A DNA stretch of 64,000 nucleotides from Eutrigla gurnardus (taxonomy: Eukaryota > Chordata > Actinopteri > Perciformes > Triglidae): NCBI GenBank assembly GCA_963514095.1, contig OY741266.1, positions 17,262,455-17,326,454 of the forward strand. Direction: 5' to 3'. A program made the translations under genes and the position numbers. Of the stretch, positions 38,503 to 51,107 are shown one piece after another. Position 1 is the stretch's first letter. Each line of letters begins with the position of its first letter. The notes under the pieces were generated by a model. The model was not told where the DNA came from. It saw only the letters and a program-made list of their open reading frames with translations, and searched no databases.

Positions 38503-40284
38503 CTCTCCCAGTTTAGCTTCCGTCCACACGCTCAGACTCGTCCCGAGATGCACAATGAGGCAGCGACCTGTACTGACGACCGCGTCCGTGTGTTCAGTCT
38601 GGTGCTTTCATGTTCACGTGTTTGAACCTCTTCCTCTTTCATGAACGAGCCGGTCCACACCTTCACGTAACCTTCAGCCTATGAAAGTGACATTAAGGCG
38701 GCTTGGGTGTTTCAAAAAGTGACCTTTGTTTCTCCACAAACTTTTTTTTTTTTTTTGTAAACCAGCACATCTGAATATCACTTTTTTTGATGCAGGTTTA
38801 ATTTGCTAGTTACTTCAAGGCAATTCCATCCTCCTGTAATCCTGTTGAGTCCAGCACTCCCGTCTGTTAATGTAGAGCTTCCTCATACGTAGGAGAGAAG
38901 AGATGTTTCACAGAGTGCTAAACCAAGAGTTATTACTGATCTATAGAGCATTAATACCTTATTTAACAATTTGATGGTTTCTAATGTGAATGAAGACTGA
39001 TCACCAGACTGTAGTTAACAGCTCTTTGGAGTAGCTGATTCTTTTGACTCTTTTTACTGTCTTCAACTCTCACTGCTCTCATCAGAATTGTGTTTTAGCT
39101 TTATTTAATAATGCAACTGTAATTTAACTGCCCAGCACTAGAAAGTTAACCGACACAGTAACTAGCTGGTGAACGTGGTGGATTAAGCTTCCATCCACCA
39201 TGCCATCATCTATATCTTATATTATTATTAATAACACTGATCTCTGTGACAACAACAGGCTTCAACATGTGTTTTTGACCTTCCTGACAAGGTCCTGCAA
39301 GGTGATAATAATAACTAAGCAGAATTCATTTGATCACATTTATTGAAACATATGTATGTATCCGTTGACAAATGGCTTATTTTCGCCCCACTTTTTGGTG
39401 AAAATTCAAGTCTGGCTTTTGTTATGTTTTCTTTCCAGTTCATCATGAATGATCCATTTATTTGATCGAGTAATAATGAAGAAAAGATCAACTTATTATT
39501 ATTATTACCGGTATTATTATTATTGTTATTGTCATTGTTAGTATTATTGTAATTACTATTATTATTATTATTACCGTTAGTTCAAATTGATAAGAAAGCT
39601 GAATAAACAAGCATATGCTTTGTTTGTAGATACTATATTGTCAGTTTCCTTGTACCCTCTAGATTGTTCAGTATATTCAAGTTATTTAAGTCTTGCTTTG
39701 CCGTCCTATTTTTGAAGAAAAGGCTGAAAACGACATACCCAAAGTAAAATGGTTACTGTTTTTGAACCCTTATGACTACAGGCACAAAGCTGAGCATTCC
39801 TGAAAGATAATAATAATACTAAAAAGAAACAGACATTTTAAAATGTATTCATGTTAAGCAGTTTGTCGAAGAGCCTTCAAGGTTCATAACCCTTTGTTTC
39901 TCAATGTCCGTTTCTTTACTTAAGCAAGTCTCACTCCTGTGAAGCTTCTGATGATACATTATTGTTGAGATCATGTCATAGAGGTTTCTTTTGTGCATAC
40001 AGGTAAACACAACGCAAAACCACTAATGTTATAATTAAAATCTTTAAATACTCACTCTTTCAACAACAAGAAAAAATACACTTACAATTTACAATATATA
40101 TTTTCTTTATTTCAGGACTGGAAGCATCAGATTTCATTATACGAATCTATGTAAGACTGGACTCAACACTTTCACTCATTCTTCCTTTCTCACTCAATCG
40201 TTTACTATCAAGTAAAGCCTGACAAATATTCAAAAGTGCATTAAGTAACTCAGTGAATCTAGGATAATATTTTCCTTTGTTTCC
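38503..40284. other. Intergenic, between receptors 3 and 4
   Basis: No gene was recognised. AT-rich, with an imperfect (TTA)n tract at about 39497-39574. No Ig-like exon or splice-flanked reading frame was found here. Confidence 0.5.
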
Positions 40285-40286
40285 TT

Positions 40287-40857
40287 TTAAAGGAGTCATC
40301 ACCTGGAAATCGCAATTTCTCTTGTTAAAACATGCATATCTGTGTTTGACCTCAGTTGAAACTTGCCTGAAAGGCTGGAGTTTGAAAGTGGCGCCGTTTT
40401 TTCGCTTCTGCTCTTTTTCCGAACAGGAATAGCACACAAGGGTGTGCATTCCTAAAGCACGAGATTTTGATTCTGCGCCTTCGGTGACGTCACCGTGGCG
40501 GCTACTTGCATAAGCCCACCCCTCTTTCACCACCCAACCCCGCCCCGTCCGCTACCTGAAATCGCCGAAGCGCCGCCATTATGTTTTGGAGTCTGCATGC
40601 AGGCAAGCCCCCCCGGCTCTGTCCTTCCTGCGGCGAATCAACGCGCGCCTCATTACATATTATACAATGCACATCCGGACCAGTCAAAACCTCGCGCGTA
40701 ATCTCGCGTGATAAAATCGCGGTACGAAAAAGGGTCAGAACAAGCTCAATGTTTGATTAAAATTTTTTTTTTTTTTTCTAATAAGTTTTACGAATTGATC
40801 CAAAGCGATCCAAGGGGGGCTGGATACGTATAAAACCAGGTGATGACTCCTTTAAAA
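40287..40857. mobile_element. MITE-like inverted-repeat element, GC-rich core
   Basis: The left end TTTTAAAGGAGTCATCACCT (from 40287) is repeated as the exact reverse complement at the right end (to 40857), giving a 22-bp perfect terminal inverted repeat with GG. The outermost bases contain TTAA on both sides, which would suit a piggyBac-type TTAA target. That is uncertain. The core is unusually GC- and CpG-rich for this window (cgccgccatt, aacgcgcgcctc, cctcgcgcgtaatctcgcg). The 128-codon minus-strand open frame starting at 40533 lies almost wholly inside the element and has no homology I recognise. Confidence 0.7.
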
Positions 40858-41078
40858 GCAATATCGTGGCCACACATATTGTATATAATGACTCTAAATC
40901 AACGCACTGACAGCATCTGCCAAGGAGACACATTTTCATTTAAAGCTAGAGATAAATGTTGTTCAGTTGTGTGTTCCTGATGGATCCAAACCAAAGTGGT
41001 CTGGACTGACAGGTGGATGCACTGCTTGTACAGAACAGGTTTGCTTGCTGCGTTTGCAGTCGCTTCTGTGTATCCTTT

Positions 41079-43557
41079 CTAAGACACCTCCAGTTCTGTA
41101 GATACACGTGGCAAAGGTTTGATGTAGATCCGAGAGCTGGTGTCATGCTTGCCCCGTGCGTTTGCAGCAGGCTGTCTTGAGTGTGCCGGTCGTTTGGAGC
41201 AGCAGATGTTTTCATAAATGTGAACGCTGCTTTCGGCTGCGATGGATGTAGTCGCTGGTGGATCCCGCTTTGGGTGTTGAGGAACTGAGAACCTTTCAGA
41301 TATTGTTTTCATTGACTGCATGTCGATTTCACTGTTCTCACCGTCAACCTGAAAAAAACAACCTATTTATTAGTTCTAGTAATTTAATATTAGTTATATA
41401 AAGAGTGAATGCATTTAGCTGTACCTCTGTATTGAATCTACTAAAAGTAGATATATCATGTTTACTGATGCAGTGCAAAACAGCATAAATGATGGTGCTG
41501 TACATATGATTAAGTGTAGACTCAAATATAAAAAAAATATGACAACAATAATGAAAGGGATTTCTCCCCTCAACCCTGGTAATGCTGATTAGTTGTGGGT
41601 TCTAAAGCATCCTCATGCAAACCCTCCACAGATTAAACATGAACAGAGAAGTGGACTGGTGGACTTTCAGAAAACCCCTCTCTGTACTGTACATTAACCT
41701 CTGAAACCAGGAATGGAAACTCGATCGTTGTCAGACATTTGTCATGTTGTGAAGAGTCATCCTTTACATGTTAGGCTCCGGTTTGTGTCTCATACCTCTC
41801 TTTCCTCTGCACTGTTGAGGACTGTGCCGTTAGACCAAACTCGTCCTTGAGGTTTTGACTTTGACCTCACGATCACAGCCAGCATCAAAACAGCGAGCAT
41901 GGCGACCGCCCCGGCTGTAGCGTACAACACGATGCCTGAATGCAAACAAGGGCGATGGCTCAACTTCTTTACACATCGACAAGCATCAGCTGATATTCAT
42001 GCACCAACTGCACACAACAAATGATGAGAAACTCACCGGTGCTACTGTTCTGTTCGCCTCCAGTAGTGGTGTTTGAGGCTGTAAGATTATACTTCTTTAT
42101 GAACATTTTTTGTATTATTGTTTTTATTATAAATATTTGTAAGGGTTCAAATGTGGTATTTTCTTCCTACCTGTTGAAAGGTCAGCAGGCTGACTGCTGT
42201 CCATCCCAGATGTTGATTGGGTTGAGCTGGTCTGATATGTCCATATAGGCATGACAGTTGTTTCATTTGCAACAGCTGTAGTGAAACAGTGGTGGAGAAA
42301 ATATTCAGATCATATACTTCAGTAAGTAAGTACCAATTCAGCTATTAAAAAAAAAAACATGTTACACATCTTTAAAAAGTCCTTAATTAAAAAAAATGAA
42401 AAGACCAGTCTGTATTTAGGGGGATCTGGCAGAAATGGAAGACAATATCACTATGTTTTCATAAATCACCTGAAACTAAGAATTGATTTTTTTTTTTTTT
42501 TTTTTTTTTGGCTGCACGGTGGTGTAGTGGGTAGCACTGATCTTGGGTTTGATTCCCGGTTTGGGTTCCTTCTGTGTGGAGTTTGCATGTTCTCCCCTTG
42601 TGAGTGTGGGTTCTCTCTGGGTTCTACTCTAAATGTCCCGTAGGTGTGAATGGTTGTTTGTCTCAACATGTCGGCCCTGTGATAGACTGGCGTCCTGTCC
42701 AGGTTGAACCCTGCCTTCACCCAATGACAGCTGGGATCGGCTCCAGCCCCCAAAATGTGACTTTCTTGACATGTAAAATTATCTTTTAAAATGATATGCC
42801 TAATTCATGCCACAATTCATACAGGAAAAAAAAAAGATATGTCTCTTGCCAATGATTGCCGTACATATTATTTTCCAAAAAAAGGTCCCATTGTGGTCCA
42901 CTTGGGTGCAAATTAGCCTCAATTCCGCATCCAATGTGAACCCAGAATTATACAAAAATGTATTGCATTTTAAAACCAATATTTTCTATGTAAAATATCA
43001 CCTACAACATAGTATTTCCAAGTTGTTGTGCAGTTAAACATAAAATATTTCCTTCAGAAATGTAGTGGAAATGTACAAGTCAGAGTAAAGATACATCTTA
43101 TTACAGGTAAGATTGATAAGACCACACACCTTCCTTTACAGTTAGCTGCACTGCATTAAATGTGTCAAAACCAGGTCTGTCCACGCCACACCAGTATCTC
43201 CCCATGTCTGACAGCTGGAGTTGACTGAAGGTCACAGTGAAGACTCCGTTTCCCAGGTCCACCAGACTGATCCTCCCTGACGCCGCTCTCCTACCAGGTT
43301 GTACAGTCACCAGTGTTTCTTTGCATGGATCCTTGCAGAGGTATTTATTGTTCCTCCGTGCGAGGCTGTGTGAACACTGGAACAAGACTTCTTCCCCCTC
43401 GAATCCCTCTGCATTGATGGTTGCTCCCTCTATCCCCGCAGCTGCCAGAATGAAATGATGTGACAGGAGGTAAAGCATCTAAGAGCTGTTTACCTCGATG
43501 GATAGATGTTCTTAACTTACCATAGAGAAGACAGTAGAAGATAGAAATGGTCTTCAT
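41079..43557 (-). CDS. CD300/pIgR-like Ig receptor 4, long Ser/Thr stalk
   Basis: Exons in transcript order: 43521-43557 (signal MKTISIFYCLLY), 43130-43441 (V domain), 42171-42275 and 42037-42078 (stalk), 41796-41935 (transmembrane) and 41079-41348 (tail). They close in frame to 301 aa. V-domain cysteines are FQCSH and YWCG, with YLCKDPC as the second pair. The stalk is Thr/Ser-rich (AVANETTVMPIWTYQTSSTQ onward) and suits O-glycosylation. The membrane helix is IVLYATAGAVAMLAVLMLAV followed by IVRSKSK. The tail has no classical ITIM. It has VHIYENI (YxN, a possible Grb2 SH2 site) and SRIYIKPL. Function is therefore less clear than for receptors 1 and 2. A SINE copy lies in the intron between the V and stalk exons. 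Confidence 0.86.
42505..42757 (+). repeat. tRNA-derived SINE copy
   Basis: It starts after an A/T run with 'ggctgcacggtggtgtagtg', then 'ggtagcactga' and 'gtttgattcccggtttgg', resembling Pol III A and B boxes of a tRNA-derived head. Body landmarks are 'ggagtttgcatgttctcccc', 'gtaggtgtgaatggttg', 'ctgtgatagactggcgtcct' and a 3' 'gctgggatcggctccagccc'. This is a SINE-type family I know as abundant in teleost genomes. The formal family name is not certain to me. Confidence 0.8.
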
Positions 43558-45366
43558 TCTGATTGATAAAGTGCCAGTTGTTATTATTAGTCCCTCCAGG
43601 CTCTGTGTATTGACTTATGAACCTATTTCATCATGCTCTACCTCTGCACGACCTTGTGCAAATGAAATAACAGCAGGGTAAACTCTTAATGTCTACCTTC
43701 CTGTGGTTTTGGCTGTGTGACAGCGGAGAGGAAGTCGAGGGGACCGACATTGAACCCAAGAGAAGAGAAACTTGCGTGGGCAAAGGTGAAGCGAGAGGTT
43801 CCCCACGTCTCCATCACTTAGTTTCAGTGCTATCGGTTCCTGGTATTGTGTGTATTTAACAATAAAAGAATCGAAAGCAAATCATTTATGTACCTCACTG
43901 ACCTACAATAACCTACCAAATTACAATCAACAGCTGATCTGTTGACAAACTGCAGCGTTCTATTTCAGTGCCAGCATCGGAGGACATCTAAAAGTGAGCC
44001 CTCGATGATTTCTATAAATGTACCAGACCACAACACTCACCGAGTGGGCCTTTAGCTGCTCTACGTGTCAGTGTGAAAGGCGGGAAATGATTCTGATGCC
44101 ATTTAAAGAGCAGGTGTCAGACTTTTGTAAAGTTTGAAGTGTAAATATGTCTGGATGGCTTGACGAGTGGTGGGCTCAAGTGTCAAAACGAGGCTGTGTA
44201 TTCATCTTTCTTCAGCAGAACTGTGCATTTACATGGAAATTAGAGGAGGGTGTATTTTCATGGCCTTAAGATGAAAAAAGTTCTTAAAAGCATTGAATTA
44301 TATTTCTATGATTTTTATTGCCTTATCAGATTCCAGACTGAGATGACGTGTGTGTAGCGCCCTCTGCAGGTCTTTCTGCAACACAACTCATGACACTCAG
44401 CTTCGCTAGCAGCAGAAATACTCACTGATGAGGATCTATCAAGTCAAGTAGTGCTTTCTGTGCAATGTGCATGCTTTTGTTGTATTTCTGTTTTTATTCC
44501 ATTATCTTATTGACGGTAAATATTTTTATTTGCAACACCTTTTCATGTATGCATTTACTCAATGAAAACATTGCATGATCCAAAAGAAAACGATCATTTG
44601 CACCTTTAAATGTGGAGTAGGTGATTCTATTGGGAAACACTTTCTGTTATATTACTTGAAAGCCTTGTGACATACTGATAGCCTTCAATACATTAAATGC
44701 TCTGACATAAAAAAAGAAAACAAATGTAATCTTATCTTTGGCCGTGACAGGACTGTAAAAACCCCGTCCAATCAAAAAAGTTGGGCTGGAGAAAATAATT
44801 GGACGGCCTGCTTGTCTGTCAACGCTTACTTCCTGATTGCCGCACTCTACCGATCTCGAGTACTCGCTTGGCGTTCTGGGGCTTTGAACAGAGGTCTTAA
44901 CGAAGGGGCGGGACTTCAGTTCAGTGATGTGTTCAAAGTCAAAGTTTCTGTGTTTTTTCCAAATTACCTGCTCAACACTGAAATGCAACACACCTTTTCA
45001 ATTGGTTTTCTGTGTTGTGACCATAGTAGGTGGACTATAGTCATCATCCTGGACTAAGGCTTTGAAGCTCAGGTTTGGCATTTTGGCGGTCACCATCTTT
45101 GATTTTTTGCAAACCCACCTACCCCACCCACCCAGCTCCACCGACGATCCACCTGCATGTAATACAAGATTTTCCATTTAATTATGATAAATTTAATGCA
45201 TACATAAAAACACATTACATAGCACTTGTTTTAAAATGATATACTGGTAACTGCATGCACATATCAGCGTTATCCTGCAACACTGCAGGCCAGCTGTCGG
45301 ACTCAGAGACAGAATGAACCCGGCTCAGTCCTGAGTTTTGGGATCGAGTGCCTGATAGGCGGAAGC
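43558..45366. other. Intergenic, between receptors 4 and 5
   Basis: No gene was recognised. About 44927-44975 resembles 5325-5375 in tmed1 intron 3 ('ttcaaagtcaaagtttctgt' against 'ttcgaagtcaaagtctctgt'), so a low-copy dispersed repeat lies here. The 3' UTR of receptor 5 should lie at the right end. Confidence 0.45.
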
Positions 45367-48171
45367 TTACTGGGAGGCACTGGGAACACTGGACTCAGAA
45401 TGTGGTTGTACAGACTGCAACCTCACTGGAGCCGGACTAGAGGCCACATCTGCATTTTCCTCACAGTAATCCGACTGGAAATACACAAGAATCACCCATA
45501 ATAATGATTTTTATCTCAGCAGGAAATGTATTGAACATTTCAATCAAAATGAAAACTGATAAATGACAAGTTGTCACTCACCTCACCCTTGTTCCGGCCT
45601 CCTGAAACAAACAACCAACAAAATGAATGAAAACACATGTGAATGCACCGTTTTGGTTTCACCACGTCGTACACGTATGTCTGTGTGCATGAGCCCCCTC
45701 ACCCGCTTTACTCCAGCAGTGTCCGTAGAATATTAGAGGTATGATGGCACAAACCAAAAGAGCCAGGCTCACCGAAACAATGATGACCACTGTGGTGTCT
45801 GCAGAAAGAGGCAGACACGTTTGTGTTGGTGACCACACAGCTTACTTTACAACAACACATCATCCAGACAAAATTACACGATATATTCCTTCACATTTAC
45901 ATTCCTTTTGACTCCTATTTTCTGCATACTTCTCTGATACTCAGTTCTTCTTCAAGTGTGAAATTCAAAGAGCAAGACGGCAACACATTGTTTCCAGTCG
46001 TGGAAAATAAAACACGTCTAGCCCCGTTCCACTGAAACGCTGCCTCTTTTACAAATGGAAACAATGCATGGTTTGATGATATTACATGATCGCCATTTAC
46101 AAATTCAACAATGTTTTTCCATGACTACACTTTTTGGTGGAAGCATGTTATAATAGTAAAGCCTTTTCATCCATTCTAATAGCCTTCTATGCAATGTATA
46201 CATTTAACTACCTGGAAAAAAAACAGTAATCAACCACTTCCTGACAGTGAAATGTAATATTTATTCACAAGATTTCTGTAAGATCTAACAGCAATCACCC
46301 TTGAACCATAAAGCATATGGGGTCTCTTTAGTCTTTACTAATTTTACTCAATAGATGACTTCCAGAAAGAAGAGGAAGCATTGATTTAAATAAATGGTAA
46401 CAAAATCATCCGTAAGATATTCTATATATAAAAAGGCTGCATAGAGCATAGCCCTTAAATAAAAAATACATCTTTCACAAACAATTACAATTACAAAATC
46501 TGCTCCTGACATGTTTTAAGAGACATGCGTCCATTCACAAGTGAAAAACTCTAGATGAATTAAATAGCACTTATACTCTTTCTCCTGTATTTTTTCCCCA
46601 ATATTTTTGCCTTTAATGGAATGGGAGGGAGAGCATGCTCTGTAACTATGAATATACTTTATGAATATGCAAATGTGTTTAATTTTCACAAGTTTAACTG
46701 TGTTTTCTATTTACTGAAAACTCCATTCTCAGAGTGACCTGAAGGCTTTAAGTTTCCACATCATCCGTTGGATGATGAGATGAGAAGATGACCACAGAGA
46801 AACATTGGAGGGGGGCTTTAGGTTATTATCCAACCTGATCAAGCCTTTATCATTTAAAACCTAAAACCCTAAAAGGAGAACAGCTGATAATGTGGCTGTA
46901 AAATACCTTTGAGGCTGTTTGCTGCTGGCTGGTCTGTCTTGTCCTCTGCAGCGGGCTGGATTGATGCTGCCGGTGAAGCTTCAGTGCTGGACGCTAAGTG
47001 GGGCCGAGTTTCTGATTCAGGCTGGAGGGTGAAGGTGGAGGGAGGAGATCCCAGAGGAACAGTGGAGGCTTTGGAATAACAGGACACAGGATGAGTGGTG
47101 AGTGGGAATTATGTGCTCATGTGACATTGTTGCATCACGAGATATGCAGAACATAGCCTATAGTAATGTCAGACTTCCCATGCAAAGCAAGACCAAACTG
47201 GTTGGTTTTAGCCAGAATTGTAGTATTTATAAGGCGAGGTTAGGTTTAATAGTCCTACAGTAACATGACTGAATCATCTAAGAACGTCCCATTACCCACA
47301 GGCATCTGGCCATCATTACCATCTTCCACTATGAGATTGACCTCCTGGTGCAACACTTTCAAAGTTTCCTCCACTCCACAATGGTACGTCCCGGTGTCCG
47401 TCCTCTTCAGCCTCTTTATGGTCACGTTAAAGGCTTCGTCTCCGCTGCTGACCTCCATGCCGTATCTCCCTCGCCGTGTGACAGCCGACCCCTTCCTCTG
47501 ACTTTGAATGAGAATGTTTTCTCCGGAGCAGACTCCTCTGCAGAAGTACACGTTGGCGTGTTCGATGCTGTTGCTCGTGGTCCGGCTGCCAGAGCAGTGG
47601 ATGGAGACCTCTCCACCAACGTGGCCGCTCACCTCCAGCACCCCTGCGCCCTCCACACACGCAACTGCAGTATAAAACAAAAATGGTCACAGCCGTTGAT
47701 TAAAGTACCATTTTTATAGTTAACGCTATATAATATATATATATATATATAGCAGCAACTGCTATTAATGTATCACCCAAAAAAAACACTGAGTCAATGC
47801 AGTCTTATATCTAACTTGTTAAATTCAGCAGACTGGCTGTTCATTCTGTCAACAAAAAGTCATTAAAATAGCAGATCAATTAACCACATATTAAAAAGAG
47901 ACAAATAATAGACTATTTTAGATGGAGTTGTTGAAGATATCCACCGCTATTAATAAGACCAAACATACTGAATCTTATCAGTGGTGCTCATCAATAAGAT
48001 TCCACTTTTACAAAGTTATTTAGCAATAACTTATTTACCATCATAAGTTTGAAGATTTCTTCTTATTCACATGTAAGTCAATATTTATTCAGAATGTAAC
48101 GTTTACAAATGAAACATATCTCAAAACTCACCGGAGAGGCAGCAGAACATGACACCGTGAAGAATCCTCAT
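45367..48171 (-). CDS. CD300/pIgR-like Ig receptor 5, short tail without ITIM
   Basis: Exons in transcript order: 48132-48171 (signal MRILHGVMFCCLS), 47320-47664 (V domain), 46907-47068 (54-residue Pro/Ser/Thr stalk), 45703-45798 (transmembrane), 45582-45601 (20-bp micro-exon, GRNKGE) and 45367-45474 (tail). They close in frame to 256 aa. The V domain has IHCSG and YHCG for the canonical pair and YFCRGVC for the second. It is 11 residues longer than in receptors 1, 2 and 4 and has Tyr-His-Cys where the others mostly have Tyr-Trp-Cys. The membrane helix is VVIIVSVSLALLVCAIIPLI with no charged residue. The tail (SDYCEENADVASS onward, 35 residues) has one tyrosine and no ITIM, ITAM or YxxM. It may be a non-signalling, decoy or partner-dependent receptor. 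Confidence 0.85.
45582..45601 (-). CDS. 20-bp micro-exon of receptor 5
   Basis: GA plus six codons (GRNKGE when joined), with a TTTCAG acceptor and GTGAGT donor. It changes phase from 1 to 0 and is needed to keep the tail exon (45367-45474) in frame. Confidence 0.75.
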
Positions 48172-49831
48172 TCTTCACCCCAGTTAACAAGCAAGGAAAT
48201 AAAAAATGAAGACCAGTGGTGGTGAAAGATTGCAGCGGTTTGTGTAGAATTTGTCATCTGATTCAGTCCCTTAAGGAACCGGAAAGGCTACAAGGCTGTG
48301 ATTGTGCCGTCCCCCTCCCGTCATAGCTACATTCAAACAAACAGGCAATGTGGTCCTCCAAGGCCTTTCTAACCAACTCATGGTTAAGTATCAGCGATTC
48401 CTTATTTACCTTTATTTCCGGGCCCTTGCAGCTGTTGGTGTGCATCTGCAGCACATGAAGCTGGAGGTCATCGGACTAAACAAGCTGAATCTGTTGACTG
48501 TGTCACGAGTATCACAGCCTGAGAGGAACCTCCGCAAATTGTTGTTTTCTTCAGACATTAAAAATACATTGCAGGGTCGAGTTAGTAGCCATAAAACAAT
48601 ATTAGGGGAGTTTTATGAATATGAGGAGGGGAGCTGAATGGATGGCTTGTATTATAGGTTCCTACTAGAAAATGCTTATTTGCTTTAATTAAAAAATGCT
48701 TTGCGAGGCAACAGGTTTAGCTTTTCTTCCGGTCAGCTTTTGTTACAATATGGGACCTTTAAACATGACGGTTGAAAGCAATAGACGCATATTTTGGGAT
48801 TTAGATGTGAAAATGAATAACACTTTCATATCAGTCCATTCAATACGAAGCTGGAGCAAGCAGCTGGTTAGCTTAGCATAAAGACTGAAAGTGTGGGGAA
48901 ACAGCTAGCCTGGCTATGTCCAGTGTAAAAAAATAATAGGAGTATCTTTAAGAGTTCACTCATGAACACGTAAGATGTTGATTCTTTAATTCAGATATAA
49001 GAGAAGTAATCTTCTCATCTCATTCCTGACAAGAAAGGGAATAAAGCATATTTCTGTCAAACATTTCTTGTAAGACACGCACTTACTGGCATGATTTTGA
49101 GACATCACAACCAGTTTGGAAGCTAATCACAGTCCAATATGCAACATACACAAGTTAAAGTGTTAACTTTCCAGCACCAGGTTTCATTTCTTTATTGTTC
49201 TTTCATAACAATAAACGAAAATTCAGTCCAACAATACATTTTAACATCAGTTGGCCAACACATTTTTTACTTGAGTGAAATGTTATCATTAGTGCCTGAG
49301 CTGCAGAAGCCGCAGCCACATGTCACACATCTACACAGAGGTAAATAAATCATTCATTTTTTTTTTAATTATTAATTCATTTTCTTTTAATTATTCGTTT
49401 AAATAAAAATGTTATCAATAGGACCTTTAAGTGCTCTGTCTATCTTTATGTTGCAATTTTTCTCAGGGACAATCTGAAAATGCCAACGAAACAGTTTCCA
49501 CAAAATATACGCATATATTTTTAGAATAAAACAAGACAGTCCATTAAATGTATTTTTCATCAAAATATAATCTTATTCATTAAACCAAACACCAACCAAT
49601 ACCCATCATATTTACATAATTTTTCCTGTGAAATGCTGCCATCATTCAAGATGAGCATTTCCCCCAAAGGTGGGTTTTCCCCCACAATGGTTGACAGCTT
49701 ATACAGGTCTGTCTCAGGAATCTGTCCTTTCCTGTCTCGTAAGTTATAAGCCATATGTGTATCAATGCAGTGATTGACAAAAAAAAATGGCAGCTTAGTG
49801 TGATAATTATAAAGATGTCCGTTGGTCCTAT
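48172..49831. other. Spacer between receptor 5 and dnajb1, with fish repeat
   Basis: No gene was seen. About 48690-48935 is a dispersed teleost repeat recognised from 'ctggttagcttagcataaag' and 'ggaaacagctagcctggct'. The right part is probably the dnajb1 3' UTR. Minus-strand AATAAA at 49191-49196 is a candidate poly(A) signal. Confidence 0.5.
48690..48935. repeat. Dispersed fish repeat
   Basis: A pattern common in teleost intergenic DNA (landmark 'cttagcataaagactgaaag'), preceded by 'atatgggacctttaaa'. It has no coding potential. Boundaries are approximate. Confidence 0.5.
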
Positions 49832-51055
49832 TTAAGATCGCGGGAGGACCTGAGCAATAGTGTCACGGGCACTCTGGCTGAGCCTTTCCGGGAACTTGAT
49901 CTCATAATCTACCAACAGGTCGCCTCGACGATCGGGGCGTTTGGGATATGGCAACCCCTCACCACTGATGCGCCGCTTCATCCCTGGCTGCACAATATCT
50001 GTTGTTGACACAGTCAGAGTTCTGCTGTCCAGTGTGGGTGCGTTGACTGTACAGCCACACAATGCCTGATGGGAAATTAAAAGAGAAAAAAACCCATTAA
50101 GATCACGAAAAGACACTGATAGGAACTTCATTCTATTAATTTCCAGCTGATGACATGTTTGTTTGTCTAACAATGGTTTCTAAGAACAATAAGTGACTTC
50201 AAAAGTCATATGTAAAATTTACTTACATCTCTGAGTGAAATTGTTGCTGTGTAAATGATGTCCGAGCCGTCCCGTTTGAACTTTGGATGAGCCTTGTCTT
50301 TCAACACAAAGACCACGTCAGCTGGAATGTTTGTGGGAGTCTCATCCCCCTCTTTGGGAAACGTGATTTTCGTGCCCTCCTTCCACCCCTTCTTTATCTG
50401 CACCTCCAGGATTTTATCCTCTACCCTTAGCGTCCGCCCGTCTGGATTCAGCCTTTTACGAGAGATCTTCATCTTCTTTAAGCAACCCGACAGAACTTCC
50501 TCCAAGGTCACCTGGAGATCGTAAACCAGGGGAGGGTCCTGATGCTTCTTTACAATGCTACTGTGAGGGCCCATCCCTCCCATACCGGAGCTGAAGGAGT
50601 GAGGGAAACCGCCGATTCCACTGCCCCCCATCCCAAAGCGGCCAAAGGGGTCATCGGTGTCCATGTCCGCATCCATGCCTCCATTGCGGGCACCAAAGAA
50701 CTGTTCGAAGGGGTTACGTCCGCCGAAAAACTCTGCAAAAATGGCATGAGGGTCGCCCTGGAAGCTGTAGCTGAAGGCACCAGGACAGCCACCACCTCCT
50801 GGAGGGCCTCCGCCTTTTAGACCTGATTGAGAGAAACAAGCAATTAATATATTTATTACTAAAAAGGACTGAGTCTGAGTGCACTTAAATGCAACACTTA
50901 TTGTGGCACATTTCATGTAATAAGTTACACTTTCTCACTGGCAATAAGAAGGCACGTTTTTACACAAATTGTTCTCGTTAGGTATACACATTTATTTCTC
51001 AGTTTTTGATTTTGGACACACGTGACACGAGTGAGTGTGTGTGTGTGTGCGTGTG

Positions 51056-51107
<52 letters not shown>

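Noticed and set aside
40147..40533. 128-codon minus-strand open frame
   Set aside because: It lies almost wholly inside the inverted-repeat element at 40287-40857 and has no domain, signal or family resemblance.
44647..45057. Open frames of 81-114 codons on both strands between receptors 4 and 5
   Set aside because: No Ig, membrane or other family features were seen, and part of the segment matches a dispersed repeat also seen in tmed1 intron 3.
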